From positions 4,030,001 to 4,094,000 of the forward strand of contig NZ_VFPQ01000001.1 of assembly GCF_006716785.1 (NCBI RefSeq): a stretch of DNA of 64,000 nucleotides, read 5' to 3'. Every line of letters starts with the position of its first letter. The first letter of the stretch is position 1. Below the pieces are notes generated by a model. It saw only the letters and a program-made list of their open reading frames with translations, searched no databases and was not told where the DNA came from. This document shows, piece by piece, positions 1 through 8,180 of this stretch. The position numbers and the translations under genes are program-made. The DNA is from Thermopolyspora flexuosa (lineage in GTDB: Bacteria; Actinomycetota; Actinomycetes; Streptosporangiales; Streptosporangiaceae).

Positions 1-1122
1 CGTACCCGGTACGCGCCGAACCTCTTCCTCGAGCAGGCCAAGCGCTTCATCCGGCGGGCCGCGGCGTCCGGCGAGCCGTTCCTGCTCTTCTACCCGAGCA
101 CGCTGCCGCACGCGCCCAGCGACGTGCCCGGTGACCTCGGCATCTACCGCGACATGCCGTGGAGCCGGGCGAACCGCGGCCACGCCGCCCAGGTCACCCT
201 GCTCGACACCCAGGTGGGCGAGCTGGTCCGCACGCTGCGCGAGGCGGGCGTGGCCGACTCCACGGTGCTCGTGTTCACCGCGGACAACGGGCCGCACCAC
301 GAGAAGGGCGTCGACCCGGAGCTGTTCGACGCCAACGGGCCGCTGCGCGCGGGCAAGCGGGACATGTACGAGGGCGGCATCCGCATCCCCCTGATCGTCT
401 GGGGCCCGTCGCTGCCCCGGCGGCGCCGGGTGATCGACGAGCCGGTGGCGTTCTGGGACCTGCTGCCCACGCTCTGCGACCTCGCCGGCGTGCCCATCCC
501 CGACCGCATCGACGGCCGATCCTTCCGCGGGCTGCTCGACGGCACCCGCCACGTCGGCCACGACCACCTGTTCTGGAACCGGCCCGGCACGGCCCAGGCG
601 GTACGGCGCGGCGACTGGAAGGCGGTGCGGTTCCGTCCCGGCGTCGCCGGCGCCGGACCGGGCGGCCGGTTCGAGCTGTACAACCTGCGCACCGACATCG
701 GCGAGCGCCGTGACGTGGCGCGCAAGCACCCCGACATCGTCGGCGAGCTCAACGCGCTCATGGACGCCGCGGTCGGCCCCGACCCGCGCCGGCCGTACGG
801 CATGCACGTCACCGGGGCCACGTCCGGGGTCGCCGGGCGCCCGATCACGCTCGCGGTGCACCTGCAGAACGGTTCCCGCGAGGCCTGGACCGGGCTGCGG
901 CTGCGGATCACCGCCCCGTCCGGCTGGCGGATCACCGGCGGGGCCGCGCCCCGCGCGCTGCGCCCGGGGCAGGCGGCCCGGGTGACCTTCACCGCGGTCC
1001 CGCCGTCCGGGAGGACCGGGGAGACGCGGCTGCTCGCCGTGGCCGACTTCCGCGCCGGCGGGCGGCGGGTGCGCTTCCAGGCCCGGCGCACCCTCGAGGT
1101 ACGGCTCGGCGGCGACCTCTAG
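1..1122 (+). CDS. Sulfatase family protein, 3' part (5' end outside window)
   Basis: The frame is open from base 1, so the N-terminus, including the C/S-x-P-x-R motif that matures to formylglycine, lies outside the window. What remains looks like the C-terminal half of an arylsulfatase-A-type sulfatase: a TADNGPHH metal-site motif, then GPLRAGKRDMYEGGIRIP, where the Lys and the EGG(I/V)R element are typical of the family. The last 90 or so residues form a beta-rich segment resembling a NEW3/NPCBM-associated domain, often attached to secreted carbohydrate-active enzymes. Family knowledge predicts hydrolysis of a sulfate ester, probably outside the cell; the substrate cannot be told. The stop overlaps the stop of the convergent SpoIIE-type gene by 4 bp. 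Confidence 0.88.
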   Translation, partial: RTRYAPNLFLEQAKRFIRRAAASGEPFLLFYPSTLPHAPSDVPGDLGIYRDMPWSRANRGHAAQVTLLDTQVGELVRTLREAGVADSTVLVFTADNGPHHEKGVDPELFDANGPLRAGKRDMYEGGIRIPLIVWGPSLPRRRRVIDEPVAFWDLLPTLCDLAGVPIPDRIDGRSFRGLLDGTRHVGHDHLFWNRPGTAQAVRRGDWKAVRFRPGVAGAGPGGRFELYNLRTDIGERRDVARKHPDIVGELNALMDAAVGPDPRRPYGMHVTGATSGVAGRPITLAVHLQNGSREAWTGLRLRITAPSGWRITGGAAPRALRPGQAARVTFTAVPPSGRTGETRLLAVADFRAGGRRVRFQARRTLEVRLGGDL

Positions 1123-3380
1123 CCGCAGGAGGCGGGCAGCGTCTGCTCCACCCATATGGACTTGCCCGTCGCGGTGAACCGGGTGCCCCAGCGGTGCGAG
1201 AGGGCGGCGACGAGCTGCAGGCCGCGGCCGCCCTCGTCGAGGTGGCCGGAGCGGCGGATGCGCGGGGTGGACAGGCTCGCGTCGGAGACCTCGCAGGTGA
1301 GCACGTTGCTGCGGAGCAGGCGCAGGTGGATCGGCCCCCTGGCGTGCCGTACCACGTTGCCGACGAGCTCGCTGACGAGCAGCTCGGTGGTCATGATGAG
1401 CGGCTCCAGGTGCCACTTGGTGAGCTGCTCGCGGGCGTGCCGCCGGGCGAGCCCGGCCGCGACCGCGTCCTCGGGCAGCCGCCACATCGCCACGTTCTCC
1501 GGCGGCAGCACGTGGGTGCGGGCGACGAGCAGGGCCGCGTCGTCGGAGCGGTCCGGCGGCATGACCGCCTCGGCGATCTCGTCGCACATCTCCTCGGGCA
1601 GCGCCGGGGCGACGCCGTCGCCGTTCGGCCCGCCGGAGCGGTCCTCCCGGAAACGGGCCTGGCGCTCGGTGAGCACCCGGGTGAGGCACTCCAGGCCCAC
1701 GTCGATGTCCTGCTCGGCGGACTCGACGAGGCCGTCGGTGTAGAGCGCCAGCACGCTGTGCTCCGGCAGCCGCATGCGGTACGTGGCGAACGGCGGGGAC
1801 GCGGCGCCGAGCGGCGGGTCGGGCTCGGTCACCGGGAAGAGCACGGTCCCGCCGGGCAGGGCGATCGCGGGAGGCGGGTGCCCGGCGATGGAGCACACGC
1901 AGCTCCGGTCGGTGGGGTCGTAGATCAGGTACAGGCAGGTGGCGAAGAAGTGCTCACCCATGTCGATGACGGTGTCGTTGAGGTGGGTGAGCAGCTCGTC
2001 GGGCGGCAGCTCGAGGTCGGCGAGCGTGCGCACCGCGGTCCGCAGCCGTCCCATCGCCGCCGCCTCGGACACGCCGTGCCCCATCACGTCACCGATCACC
2101 AGGGCGACCCGGTCGGCGGACAGCGGGATCACGTCGTACCAGTCGCCCCCGACCTCCATCTCCCTCCCGGCGGGCATGTAGCGGGCGTTGACGCTCACCC
2201 CGGGCAGCCGCGGCAGCTCCCGGGGGAGCAGGCCGCGCTGCAGCTCGCGTGCCCGGACGTGGGCGGCGTCGTAGAGCCGGGCCCGCTCCAGGGCCTGCGC
2301 GGCGAGCCCGCACAGCGCGATGAGCAGGTCGCGCTCCTCCGGGGGGAAGTGGTGCGGCTCGTCGAAGGCGATGATCGCGGCGCCCAGGTCGTGGCCGGAG
2401 GCGACGAGCGGCAGGAAGGCCCAGGCCTGTTTCCGGCTCACCTCGGGGATCACGGCGATCTGCGGGAACTGCGCGGCGAACTCCTCGCCGCTCTCCACGA
2501 AGTCCGGGCGGCGCAGCCGGATGGGCGTGTTGAGCAGCTCGCCCTGCCGGGAGTAGAGCTCGGTGAGGAGATCGGTGAACTCGTCGGGGTAGCCGACCGA
2601 CCCGACCACGTGGGGATGGTCGTCCTCGAGCATCCAGATCTGCACGCCGGTGGCGCCGAACGGCGAGAGCACGTGGCGGGCCATGACGTCCACGACCTCG
2701 GAGACGGTGAGCGCGTCCCCGAGCGCCCGCGTGAGCTCGGCGATGCGGGAGGTGCGTTCGGCGACGGCCCGGTCGATCTCGGCCTGCTCGGTCTGCCGCG
2801 CGCGTCGTTCGTGGACGTCGGTGATGAGGATGGTGAGCGCACCGGGCGCGGGCGACACGCACAGCCGGTACCAGCGGTGGTCGGTGGGCCAGCACACCTC
2901 GATGTCCTCGGGCATGCGCTCCGCACGGGCGGCGCGCAGGCGGTCGGCCATGGCGGTCAGACCGTCGGGGAGGCGGCTCCACAGGCTGCGGTCGAGTACG
3001 TCCCCGGCGGGGCCGAGCAGGCGTTCCGCGGCCCCATTGAGGAACACGATGCGCCACGCGGCGTCGACGATGAGGAACCCGTGGCCCATGTGCAGCAGCA
3101 GGTCGACGACGTCCGACTCCCTCTCGCCGCCGCCCGCGCCGGGCGGCCGAGGGACGTCGCGGGCCGCCTCGCCGGGGCGGTCGTCATCGCCCACCGGCTG
3201 CTCGCCTTCCGCCGGGGCCTCGCCCGCCGGAGGACTCGGCGCGGCGCGGCGACCGCGTGCCGGGGGCACGCGTGCGGCCGTCCGGAGCCGGTGGGCCGCC
3301 CCGGGGGTACGTCCTGGCCGTATGGGAGTCATCCATCCCTGCATCCCTGCCCGGCCGCGACGCCGTATCATCTCGGACAA
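1119..3380 (-). CDS. PAS-GAF-PP2C (SpoIIE) phosphatase with C-terminal HATPase domain
   Basis: Multidomain cytoplasmic regulator of about 753 residues. A Pro/Arg-rich tail (1-90) precedes a PAS domain (about 97-165), a GAF domain (about 215-380) and a SpoIIE/PP2C domain (about 395-600). The PP2C metal site is visible as GGDWYD, VIGDVMGHG and ALYTDGLVE. A GHKL ATPase domain (about 640-753) shows SELVGNVVRHA and DEGGRGLQL, as in RsbW-like anti-sigma kinases. Proteins of this build control alternative sigma factors by phosphorylating and dephosphorylating anti-sigma antagonists in response to a sensed ligand. No target gene lies nearby. The start is a TTG at 3380; ATG codons at 3371 and further in are possible alternatives. 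Confidence 0.9.
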   Translation of the reverse strand: MSEMIRRRGRAGMQGWMTPIRPGRTPGAAHRLRTAARVPPARGRRAAPSPPAGEAPAEGEQPVGDDDRPGEAARDVPRPPGAGGGERESDVVDLLLHMGHGFLIVDAAWRIVFLNGAAERLLGPAGDVLDRSLWSRLPDGLTAMADRLRAARAERMPEDIEVCWPTDHRWYRLCVSPAPGALTILITDVHERRARQTEQAEIDRAVAERTSRIAELTRALGDALTVSEVVDVMARHVLSPFGATGVQIWMLEDDHPHVVGSVGYPDEFTDLLTELYSRQGELLNTPIRLRRPDFVESGEEFAAQFPQIAVIPEVSRKQAWAFLPLVASGHDLGAAIIAFDEPHHFPPEERDLLIALCGLAAQALERARLYDAAHVRARELQRGLLPRELPRLPGVSVNARYMPAGREMEVGGDWYDVIPLSADRVALVIGDVMGHGVSEAAAMGRLRTAVRTLADLELPPDELLTHLNDTVIDMGEHFFATCLYLIYDPTDRSCVCSIAGHPPPAIALPGGTVLFPVTEPDPPLGAASPPFATYRMRLPEHSVLALYTDGLVESAEQDIDVGLECLTRVLTERQARFREDRSGGPNGDGVAPALPEEMCDEIAEAVMPPDRSDDAALLVARTHVLPPENVAMWRLPEDAVAAGLARRHAREQLTKWHLEPLIMTTELLVSELVGNVVRHARGPIHLRLLRSNVLTCEVSDASLSTPRIRRSGHLDEGGRGLQLVAALSHRWGTRFTATGKSIWVEQTLPASCG

Positions 3381-3594
3381 CCCAAGAAAAAGGACAAAAA
3401 CGACAAAATGACCAGCTAGGCTGGGAGGTCTCCGGACCGGTCACCCCTCGGCGAGGATCCGCTCACAAGGCGCCGCCCGCCGGACCAGGCCGGCACCCGC
3501 CGCACCCCGACCCCGGTCGCGGCGCGTTTCCGGAGCCTCGGCGGCGCCCGGACGCGGCGTCGTGGTCACCGACGAAACGACGGAGCGGTCACGC

Positions 3595-3735
3595 ATGGGC
3601 GAGCACGTGCACGTGAGGGTCAACGCGGGTGTCGCGGTGAGCGACGCCGGGGAGCTGGTGGAGACGTTCCGCTGCGGCTGCGGCGCCACCTGGACCAGGG
3701 TCTACCGCGTCGAGGAGGGCGAGCCCGAGCGGTGA
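3595..3735 (+). CDS. Small CGCG-motif protein (46 aa), hypothetical
   Basis: Short frame encoding 46 residues, beginning MGEHVHVRVN and containing FRCGCGATWTRVYRV. A Cys-x-Cys pair followed by aromatic and basic residues could bind a metal or form a small beta structure. Codon third positions are nearly all G or C, in line with real coding sequence here, and a strong hairpin follows the stop. The ribosome-binding site is weak. I do not recognise the family; the call rests on composition and position only. Confidence 0.4.
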   Translation: MGEHVHVRVNAGVAVSDAGELVETFRCGCGATWTRVYRVEEGEPER

Positions 3736-3756
3736 CTTCCGAGCGCTGAACAGGGC

Positions 3757-3790
3757 GACGGCGGCCCTCCCGTGCGGAAGGACCGCCGTC
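3757..3790. terminator. Hairpin between convergent genes
   Basis: GACGGCGG (3757-3764) pairs with CCGCCGTC (3783-3790) around an 18-nt loop that can pair further. It lies between the 46-residue gene and the end of the SDR operon, so it could stop transcription from both sides. No clear T-run follows, as is common in high-GC actinomycetes. Confidence 0.5.
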
Positions 3791-3912
3791 GGTGTTTCCC
3801 GGTGAGTCGGCTCGTACGGCCGGCGCACGGTGCCGCGTGCGATTCCCGTGCCCGGCACGCGCGGGGGTCGCGCCGGCGGGTCACCCGTCCCCGCCGCCGG
3901 CGCACACCGGGA

Positions 3913-4809
3913 TCAGGCGGACCGCGGCGCCGGGTCGGGCCGGCGCAGCGGGAACGGCGACATGCCGCCGCCGTCCACCGGGATCGCCTGCCCGGTGACG
4001 TAGCCGCTGTCCGGCGAGGCGAGGTACGCGACGGCCGCGGCCACGTCCTCCGGACGGCCCACCCGGCCGACCGGGATGTTCTGCGCCCGCCGCCGCAGCG
4101 TCTCCTCGACGTCGAGGTCCGGGTTCGGGTCGAGGATCGCCCGGCTCGTCGCCACCAGGCCCGGGCACACCGCGTTGACCGTGATCCCCCACGGGGCCAC
4201 GTCCATCGCGAGCGCCCGGGTGAACCCGATCACCCCGGCCTTGGAGGCCGAGTACGCGGTGGAGAACGGCGCCGCGGTCAGGCCGGCCATCGAGGAGATG
4301 TTGACGATCCGGCCGTACCGCTGCCGCCGCATGTGCGGCACCGCCGCCCGGCACATCAGGTACGTGCCCCGCAGGTTGACCCCGATGACCAGGTCCCAGG
4401 CCTCCAGCGGGATGTCCATGATGTCGGCGCGGTCCGCCCCCTGGGGCGCGGCGGCGTTGTTGACCAGCACGTCGATCGCGCCGAACCGGTCGACCGTGGC
4501 GGCCACCATCGCCTCGGCGCTCTCCGGGCTGGACACGTCACCGAGGACCGAGGCGACCTCGTGGCCCTCGGCGGTCAGCCGCTCCACGAGCCGCGCCAGT
4601 CCGTCGGTCTGGCCGTACGTCTCGCCCTTCTTCTCGGCGACGATGCGCTGCCGGGCGTTCGGCACCCCGGCGGGCTCCTTGTCGGCGACCATCACCGCCA
4701 GGCCCGCGCGGGCGAGCCGTGTCGCGATCGCCTGTCCCATGCCGTCCGGCTTGCCGCAGCCGGTGACGAGCGCGACCCGGCGCCGCTCGGGGGCGTTTCC
4801 CTCCGTCAC
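3913..4809 (-). CDS. SDR family NAD(P)-dependent oxidoreductase
   Basis: Classical short-chain dehydrogenase/reductase of 298 residues. The nucleotide-binding glycine motif is TGCGKPDGMG, longer than the usual TGxxxGxG. NNAA, the catalytic Ser in NISS, and YSASK with the Tyr/Lys pair follow. A stretch of about 20 extra residues between strand 2 and the next helix (around EPAGVPNARQRIVAEKKGET) is unusual. Mycofactocin-associated SDRs also carry an insertion near the cofactor site, but I cannot assign this one to that group. The start is the GTG at 4809, which forms a GTGA overlap with the stop of the upstream gene, so translation is probably coupled. It is the last gene of the UGSC operon. The substrate is unknown. 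Confidence 0.88.
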   Translation of the reverse strand: MTEGNAPERRRVALVTGCGKPDGMGQAIATRLARAGLAVMVADKEPAGVPNARQRIVAEKKGETYGQTDGLARLVERLTAEGHEVASVLGDVSSPESAEAMVAATVDRFGAIDVLVNNAAAPQGADRADIMDIPLEAWDLVIGVNLRGTYLMCRAAVPHMRRQRYGRIVNISSMAGLTAAPFSTAYSASKAGVIGFTRALAMDVAPWGITVNAVCPGLVATSRAILDPNPDLDVEETLRRRAQNIPVGRVGRPEDVAAAVAYLASPDSGYVTGQAIPVDGGGMSPFPLRRPDPAPRSA

Positions 4810-5903
4810 TGCGCCTGCCCTTCCTTCGGCGGCTCGATCCGGGCGGAGATCCCGGACCAGTTGGAGAACAGCCGGACGACCATGGAGATGCCCGCGTTCC
4901 GGGCGCCCGCCACGATGATCGGGATGTTCTTCGGCGAGGCGTCGGCGTAGTAGCGGTCGAAGCCCTCGAGCTCGCCCTCGTCCCGCCGCACGTGCCCGTG
5001 GATGCCGTTCTTGCCGGCCTTCGCCAGCTCGGCCTTGGTCTTGCCGCAGCGCTCGAACAGCCACTGGCGCACGTCGTCCTTGCTGAAGCCCGCCTTGGCG
5101 AGCATCTGCGCGTGCTCGGGGCAGAACACGATGCCCGCGCTGGCGTGCGTGAAGATCCAGCTACCGGCGCGCGAGATGGTGTCGGCGAAGTCGCCGAGCA
5201 GCTTCTCGGGGTCACTGGTGTGCCGGTTGTCCACGAACTCGCTGGTGCGCAGCAGCATGGTGGAGACCGCGTTCACCCCGGCGGTCACGCCGCCGTCGAC
5301 GGACAGCGGCTCCCACGGGCTCTCCTCCTCGTTCTCGGCGATGCAGATCGACCACCGCCCGGGGATGCCCTGGGTCGCCTGCTCCAGCACGTGCGGCTTG
5401 ACGCCGAGCGCGTTGCGCACGATGAGGCCGACCGTGCGGGCCACGGTGGCGTTCGGCCGGAAGCCGGGGCCGAACACGCCGCCGGTGCTGTTGAAGCCGA
5501 GCTCGTTGCGGATCGGCCCGTTGATCACGATGAGCGGGGCCGGGCCGCTCGTGCTCTGCCAGCCGCCGCCGACCGTGGCACGCTCCGCCATGAGCGCGTC
5601 CCAGGTGGCGAGCACGACCGGGAAGTACTCCGGCTTGCAGCCGGCCATCACCGCGTTGATCGCGGCGAGCTCGACCGTCACCTCGCGCTTGAGGTGGTCC
5701 AGCCGACCGATCACCTCGTCGGCGGGCCGCGTGGTGGTGGCGAGGAACTCGTCCACCCGCTCGCGGGTCGCCGGGATCACGGGCAGGCCGTCGGTCCAGC
5801 CCTGCTCGTACATGTACTCGAAGGCCTTGTGGGCTCCCTCGAGCGGGTCCGTGATCGGACCCGCCCCGTCGGACGCCGTCTCGGCCACCTCGTTGATCGT
5901 CAT
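4806..5903 (-). CDS. Conserved protein associated with UGSC-type redox proteins
   Basis: A 365-residue soluble protein of the uncharacterised family usually encoded beside UGSC-motif (seleno)proteins. Recognisable features are the N-terminal YMYEQGWTDGLPVIPAT and a central GWQSTSGPAPLIVINGP with GFNSTGGVFGPG, which look like ligand-binding loops; Cys residues occur in VMAGCKPEYF, IVFCPEHA and FERCGKT. No known catalytic motif was recognised. The start is the ATG at 5903, which forms an ATGA overlap with the UGSC gene. It therefore probably makes a fixed ratio with that protein and may form a two-component enzyme with it. Role inferred from genomic pairing only. Confidence 0.75.
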   Translation of the reverse strand: MTINEVAETASDGAGPITDPLEGAHKAFEYMYEQGWTDGLPVIPATRERVDEFLATTTRPADEVIGRLDHLKREVTVELAAINAVMAGCKPEYFPVVLATWDALMAERATVGGGWQSTSGPAPLIVINGPIRNELGFNSTGGVFGPGFRPNATVARTVGLIVRNALGVKPHVLEQATQGIPGRWSICIAENEEESPWEPLSVDGGVTAGVNAVSTMLLRTSEFVDNRHTSDPEKLLGDFADTISRAGSWIFTHASAGIVFCPEHAQMLAKAGFSKDDVRQWLFERCGKTKAELAKAGKNGIHGHVRRDEGELEGFDRYYADASPKNIPIIVAGARNAGISMVVRLFSNWSGISARIEPPKEGQAQ

Positions 5904-6442
5904 TTCACTGCCTCGCACACCCGCTTCGCCACCACGTCCACCAGATCCGCGGCCCGCTGGGCGACCTGCTCCTGGTTGAGCACGGCGACCGGGTGCGGGG
6001 TGAGCAGGAACTCGAAGTCCTTGTCACCGTGCACCTCGGCCATCGCCCGCGCCGTCACCTCGAACGCCTCGGTGACGATCACCGCGGTCGGGATGCCCTC
6101 CCGCTCGAACAGGATCCCGTCGGCCGTCGCCGAGGCACTGCACGAGCCGCAGTCGCCCACGCCGACGACGACCACGTCGCTCACCGCGGCGACCTCCTTG
6201 AGCTGCGGCTCGTCCACCGGGAAGGCGACGTGCGGCTTGGTGCGCTGGATCGTCACCGTCGCGCCGTACCGCGACTCCAGCAGCTTGCCGATCTCGGCGA
6301 GCAGCTCCTTGGCGTTCTGCTTGGTGTTGTTCAGCAGACCCACACGGGCGCCCTTCAGCGAGGGCACCCGTCTCGCGGCCGTGGCCACGCTCGCGGGCCC
6401 CGACGACGTGAGCCCGGTCGGGTCAAGGATGCGGTCGAACAT
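5900..6442 (-). CDS. UGSC-type redox protein, cysteine form
   Basis: A 180-residue protein with the signature GDCGSCSAS (Cys98-Gly-Ser-Cys101). In the UGSC family the first position is selenocysteine in some members; here it is an ordinary TGC cysteine, so no recoding is needed. An alpha/beta pattern (LKGARVGLLNNTKQNAKELL near the start, then VVVGVG before the Cys motif) suggests a compact Rossmann-like fold, somewhat like selenoprotein B subunits of glycine/betaine reductases; that resemblance is my inference. The Cys-x-x-Cys pair predicts thiol redox chemistry or covalent catalysis. AGAGGTG precedes the ATG. It is the second gene of the operon, before its partner and an SDR. Confidence 0.8.
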   Translation of the reverse strand: MFDRILDPTGLTSSGPASVATAARRVPSLKGARVGLLNNTKQNAKELLAEIGKLLESRYGATVTIQRTKPHVAFPVDEPQLKEVAAVSDVVVVGVGDCGSCSASATADGILFEREGIPTAVIVTEAFEVTARAMAEVHGDKDFEFLLTPHPVAVLNQEQVAQRAADLVDVVAKRVCEAVK

Positions 6443-6602
6443 CCCTCACACACCTCTTTTCGTCATCTCCGGGCCTCCGGCCCGCTCATCGCCTCCGGCC
6501 GGCCCACTGCCTGCGCGTCCCGGTGGCCGGGCGCCGTCGTGCGGCGGCGTGGCCGTACCTCGGGCGCCCGCGGGACGCCCGCTCGCACGCCGCCGGGGTG
6601 AT

Positions 6603-6851
6603 CTAGGCGGACGGGGTCTCCGCCGCCTCCACGTCGCTGGGGTAGGTGAGCCGGATCGCGTCGGCGCCGACGCCGAGGATCGGCTCGAGCATGCTCGCCA
6701 ACACCTTCTTGGGTACGAGGCAGTCGGCACAGGCTTCGGGATCCGCGGTGATCCGCACGTCGTAGCCGGAGTCGTTCTCCGTCACGCTCAGGTGGTAGCC
6801 GTCGGCGGCCAGCGTGGACCGCATCTGCTCCAGGCGTGCCTCGTCGCGCAT
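6603..6851 (-). CDS. Small CxxC protein heading the UGSC operon
   Basis: An 82-residue protein with a single Cys-Ala-Asp-Cys pair (Cys41, Cys44) after a beta-hairpin-like YHLSVTENDSGYDVRITAD. GAGGCAAG sits directly before the ATG. About 160 bp separate it from the UGSC gene, but there is no gene or strong terminator between, so co-transcription is likely. A small acidic CxxC protein beside a Cys-based redox protein may serve as an electron or thiol carrier; that is inference. I do not recognise the family. Confidence 0.65.
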   Translation of the reverse strand: MRDEARLEQMRSTLAADGYHLSVTENDSGYDVRITADPEACADCLVPKKVLASMLEPILGVGADAIRLTYPSDVEAAETPSA

Positions 6852-6981
6852 CTTGCCTCACTAGTGATCTATGGCCGACGACCCGCGGGGACGGGCGGCA
6901 GGGGGGACCGGTAGAGTGAACGGGCCGTTACGACCCTGCTGTCGGCAATGTAAATCTCCGGCCTGGCCCAACGGAGCAGGG

Positions 6982-6998
6982 CTTTCGCGACACGGAAG
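6982..6998. promoter_or_regulatory. Candidate IclR operator, site A
   Basis: CTTTCGCGACACGGAAG, an imperfect 17-bp palindrome about 130 bp upstream of the UGSC operon. It matches the reverse complement of the site at 17208 except for one extra base and one substitution. Confidence 0.45.
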
Positions 6999-7052
6999 AC
7001 GAGACCCGCGATTGCTGTGAGGGAGCCGATCGCGGGCACTTTGGGAAGCCGA

Positions 7053-7069
7053 CTTCCGTCAGACGGAAG
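7053..7069. promoter_or_regulatory. Candidate IclR operator, site B
   Basis: CTTCCGTCAGACGGAAG is a perfect 17-bp palindrome with a single central base. It lies about 100 bp before the IclR gene. The TTCC/GGAA half-sites resemble those used by IclR-family proteins, so autoregulation is likely. Confidence 0.6.
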
Positions 7070-7135
7070 GAAATTTCTCCCGTTTTGCCCTTCTACCTAA
7101 AGAGTGTCCGTTTGTGTAGCCTGGTTAACGCTCAT

Positions 7136-7149
7136 GTAACCTAGGTCAC
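7136..7149. promoter_or_regulatory. Near-perfect palindrome before IclR start
   Basis: GTAACCTAGGTCAC has one mismatched pair and lies 17-30 bp upstream of the GTG start, where a bound protein would block transcription or initiation. A partly similar stretch (GGTTAAC) lies just upstream. Confidence 0.35.
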
Positions 7150-7165
7150 GAAATCGGGCAGGCAG

Positions 7166-8053
7166 GTGAGTATGACTGTCCTGGCAGACAGGTCTCCGGA
7201 GCCCGTTCGCCTGACGTCGGCCCAGCGTGTGCTCTCGATTCTCGGGGTCTTCGACACCGAGAACGTCGCGCTCACACTCAGCGAGATCAGCCGTCGCACC
7301 GGCCTCACGCTCAGCACGACCCACCGGCTCGTCAACGAACTGCGCTGCTGGGGGGCGCTCTCCCGGCACAGCGACGGCAAGTACAGCATCGGACTTCGCA
7401 TCCTCGAGCTGGGCACCCTGGCACCCCAGGGCGGACAGCTCCGCGAGATCGCACTCCCCTACCTGCACGATCTGCAGCATGCGACCCGCGCCAACGTCCA
7501 CCTCGCGGTGCCCGACGGGCACGACGTCATCTACGTGGAGTCGCTGCGCGCCCGGGACACCGTCCCGGTGCCGAGCCGGCTCGGCGGGCGCTGGCCCATG
7601 CACGCGACCGGCACCGGCCTGGTGCTGCTCGCCTACTCCCCGCAGGAGTTCCAGGAGGAGGTCTTCGCCTCCGACCTGCGCAAGTACACCGAGAAGACGC
7701 TGACCGACCCGGACGAGCTGCGGCACTTCCTCGCCGAGGTACGCAAGTCGGGCGTCGCGATCGTGGAGAACCAGCTCACCTACGACGTGATGGCGGTGGC
7801 CGTGCCGATCCGCGGCCCCCGGGACCGCGTCGTGGCCGCGCTCGGCATCACCGTGAAGACCGGCTCCACCTCGCCGCACTCGCTGGTGCCCGCGCTCGCC
7901 GCCACCTCCCGGAGCATCTCCCGCGCGCTCGGCGCGCCGTCCGCGGGCGCCGACCCGTCCATGCCGCGCCCGCAGCAGCACCACTGGCCGGTACGCGAGG
8001 CCAAGCGGGACAGCAGGCGCACGGTGGTGCCGCGCCGGCGGCCGCCGCGCTGA
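7166..8053 (+). CDS. IclR family transcriptional regulator
   Basis: A 295-residue DNA-binding regulator. The N-terminal winged helix-turn-helix (about 17-75) contains LTLSEISRRTGLTLSTTHRLVNEL. The IclR effector domain follows (about 85-260), with GLRILELG, a ligand-pocket region HATGTGLVLLAY and the late VAVPIRG strand. The C-terminal 35 residues are basic and variable. IclR proteins respond to small catabolic intermediates. The gene is divergent from the UGSC operon, with palindromic candidate operators between them; similar sites occur upstream of the alcohol dehydrogenase, peptide-type transporter and Zn-dehydrogenase operons. The GTG at 7166 or the ATG at 7172 is the start; the SD-like AGGTGAG overlaps the GTG. 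Confidence 0.9.
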   Translation: MSMTVLADRSPEPVRLTSAQRVLSILGVFDTENVALTLSEISRRTGLTLSTTHRLVNELRCWGALSRHSDGKYSIGLRILELGTLAPQGGQLREIALPYLHDLQHATRANVHLAVPDGHDVIYVESLRARDTVPVPSRLGGRWPMHATGTGLVLLAYSPQEFQEEVFASDLRKYTEKTLTDPDELRHFLAEVRKSGVAIVENQLTYDVMAVAVPIRGPRDRVVAALGITVKTGSTSPHSLVPALAATSRSISRALGAPSAGADPSMPRPQQHHWPVREAKRDSRRTVVPRRRPPR

Positions 8054-8180
8054 GCCGGAACGCCGGAAGAGAAGATCGGAACGTGCCAAAAACGCGCTGA
8101 GCCACGTGCCGCGAAGGCCACAAGCCGGACGCGGCACGCACACGCGACGGTGCCGGACCGCCGGTCGCCGGACCGGACGG

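Larger units (their letters stand above)
6852..7165. other. Divergent promoter region between UGSC operon and IclR gene
   Basis: This 314-bp space has no gene. It is less GC-rich near 7065-7150 and carries three inverted repeats (listed separately). Both the UGSC operon (leftward) and the IclR gene (rightward) must be transcribed from here. Confidence 0.7.

Noticed and set aside
1194-3419. Long open frame (741 codons) on the plus strand opposite the SpoIIE-type gene
   Set aside because: High-GC antisense shadow: it lacks any recognisable domain, is repetitive in G, V, H and R, and the opposite strand has four clear domains.
5900-6442. Possible selenocysteine site in the UGSC protein
   Set aside because: The position is TGC, not TGA, and the frame reads through without a stop, so no recoding is needed.
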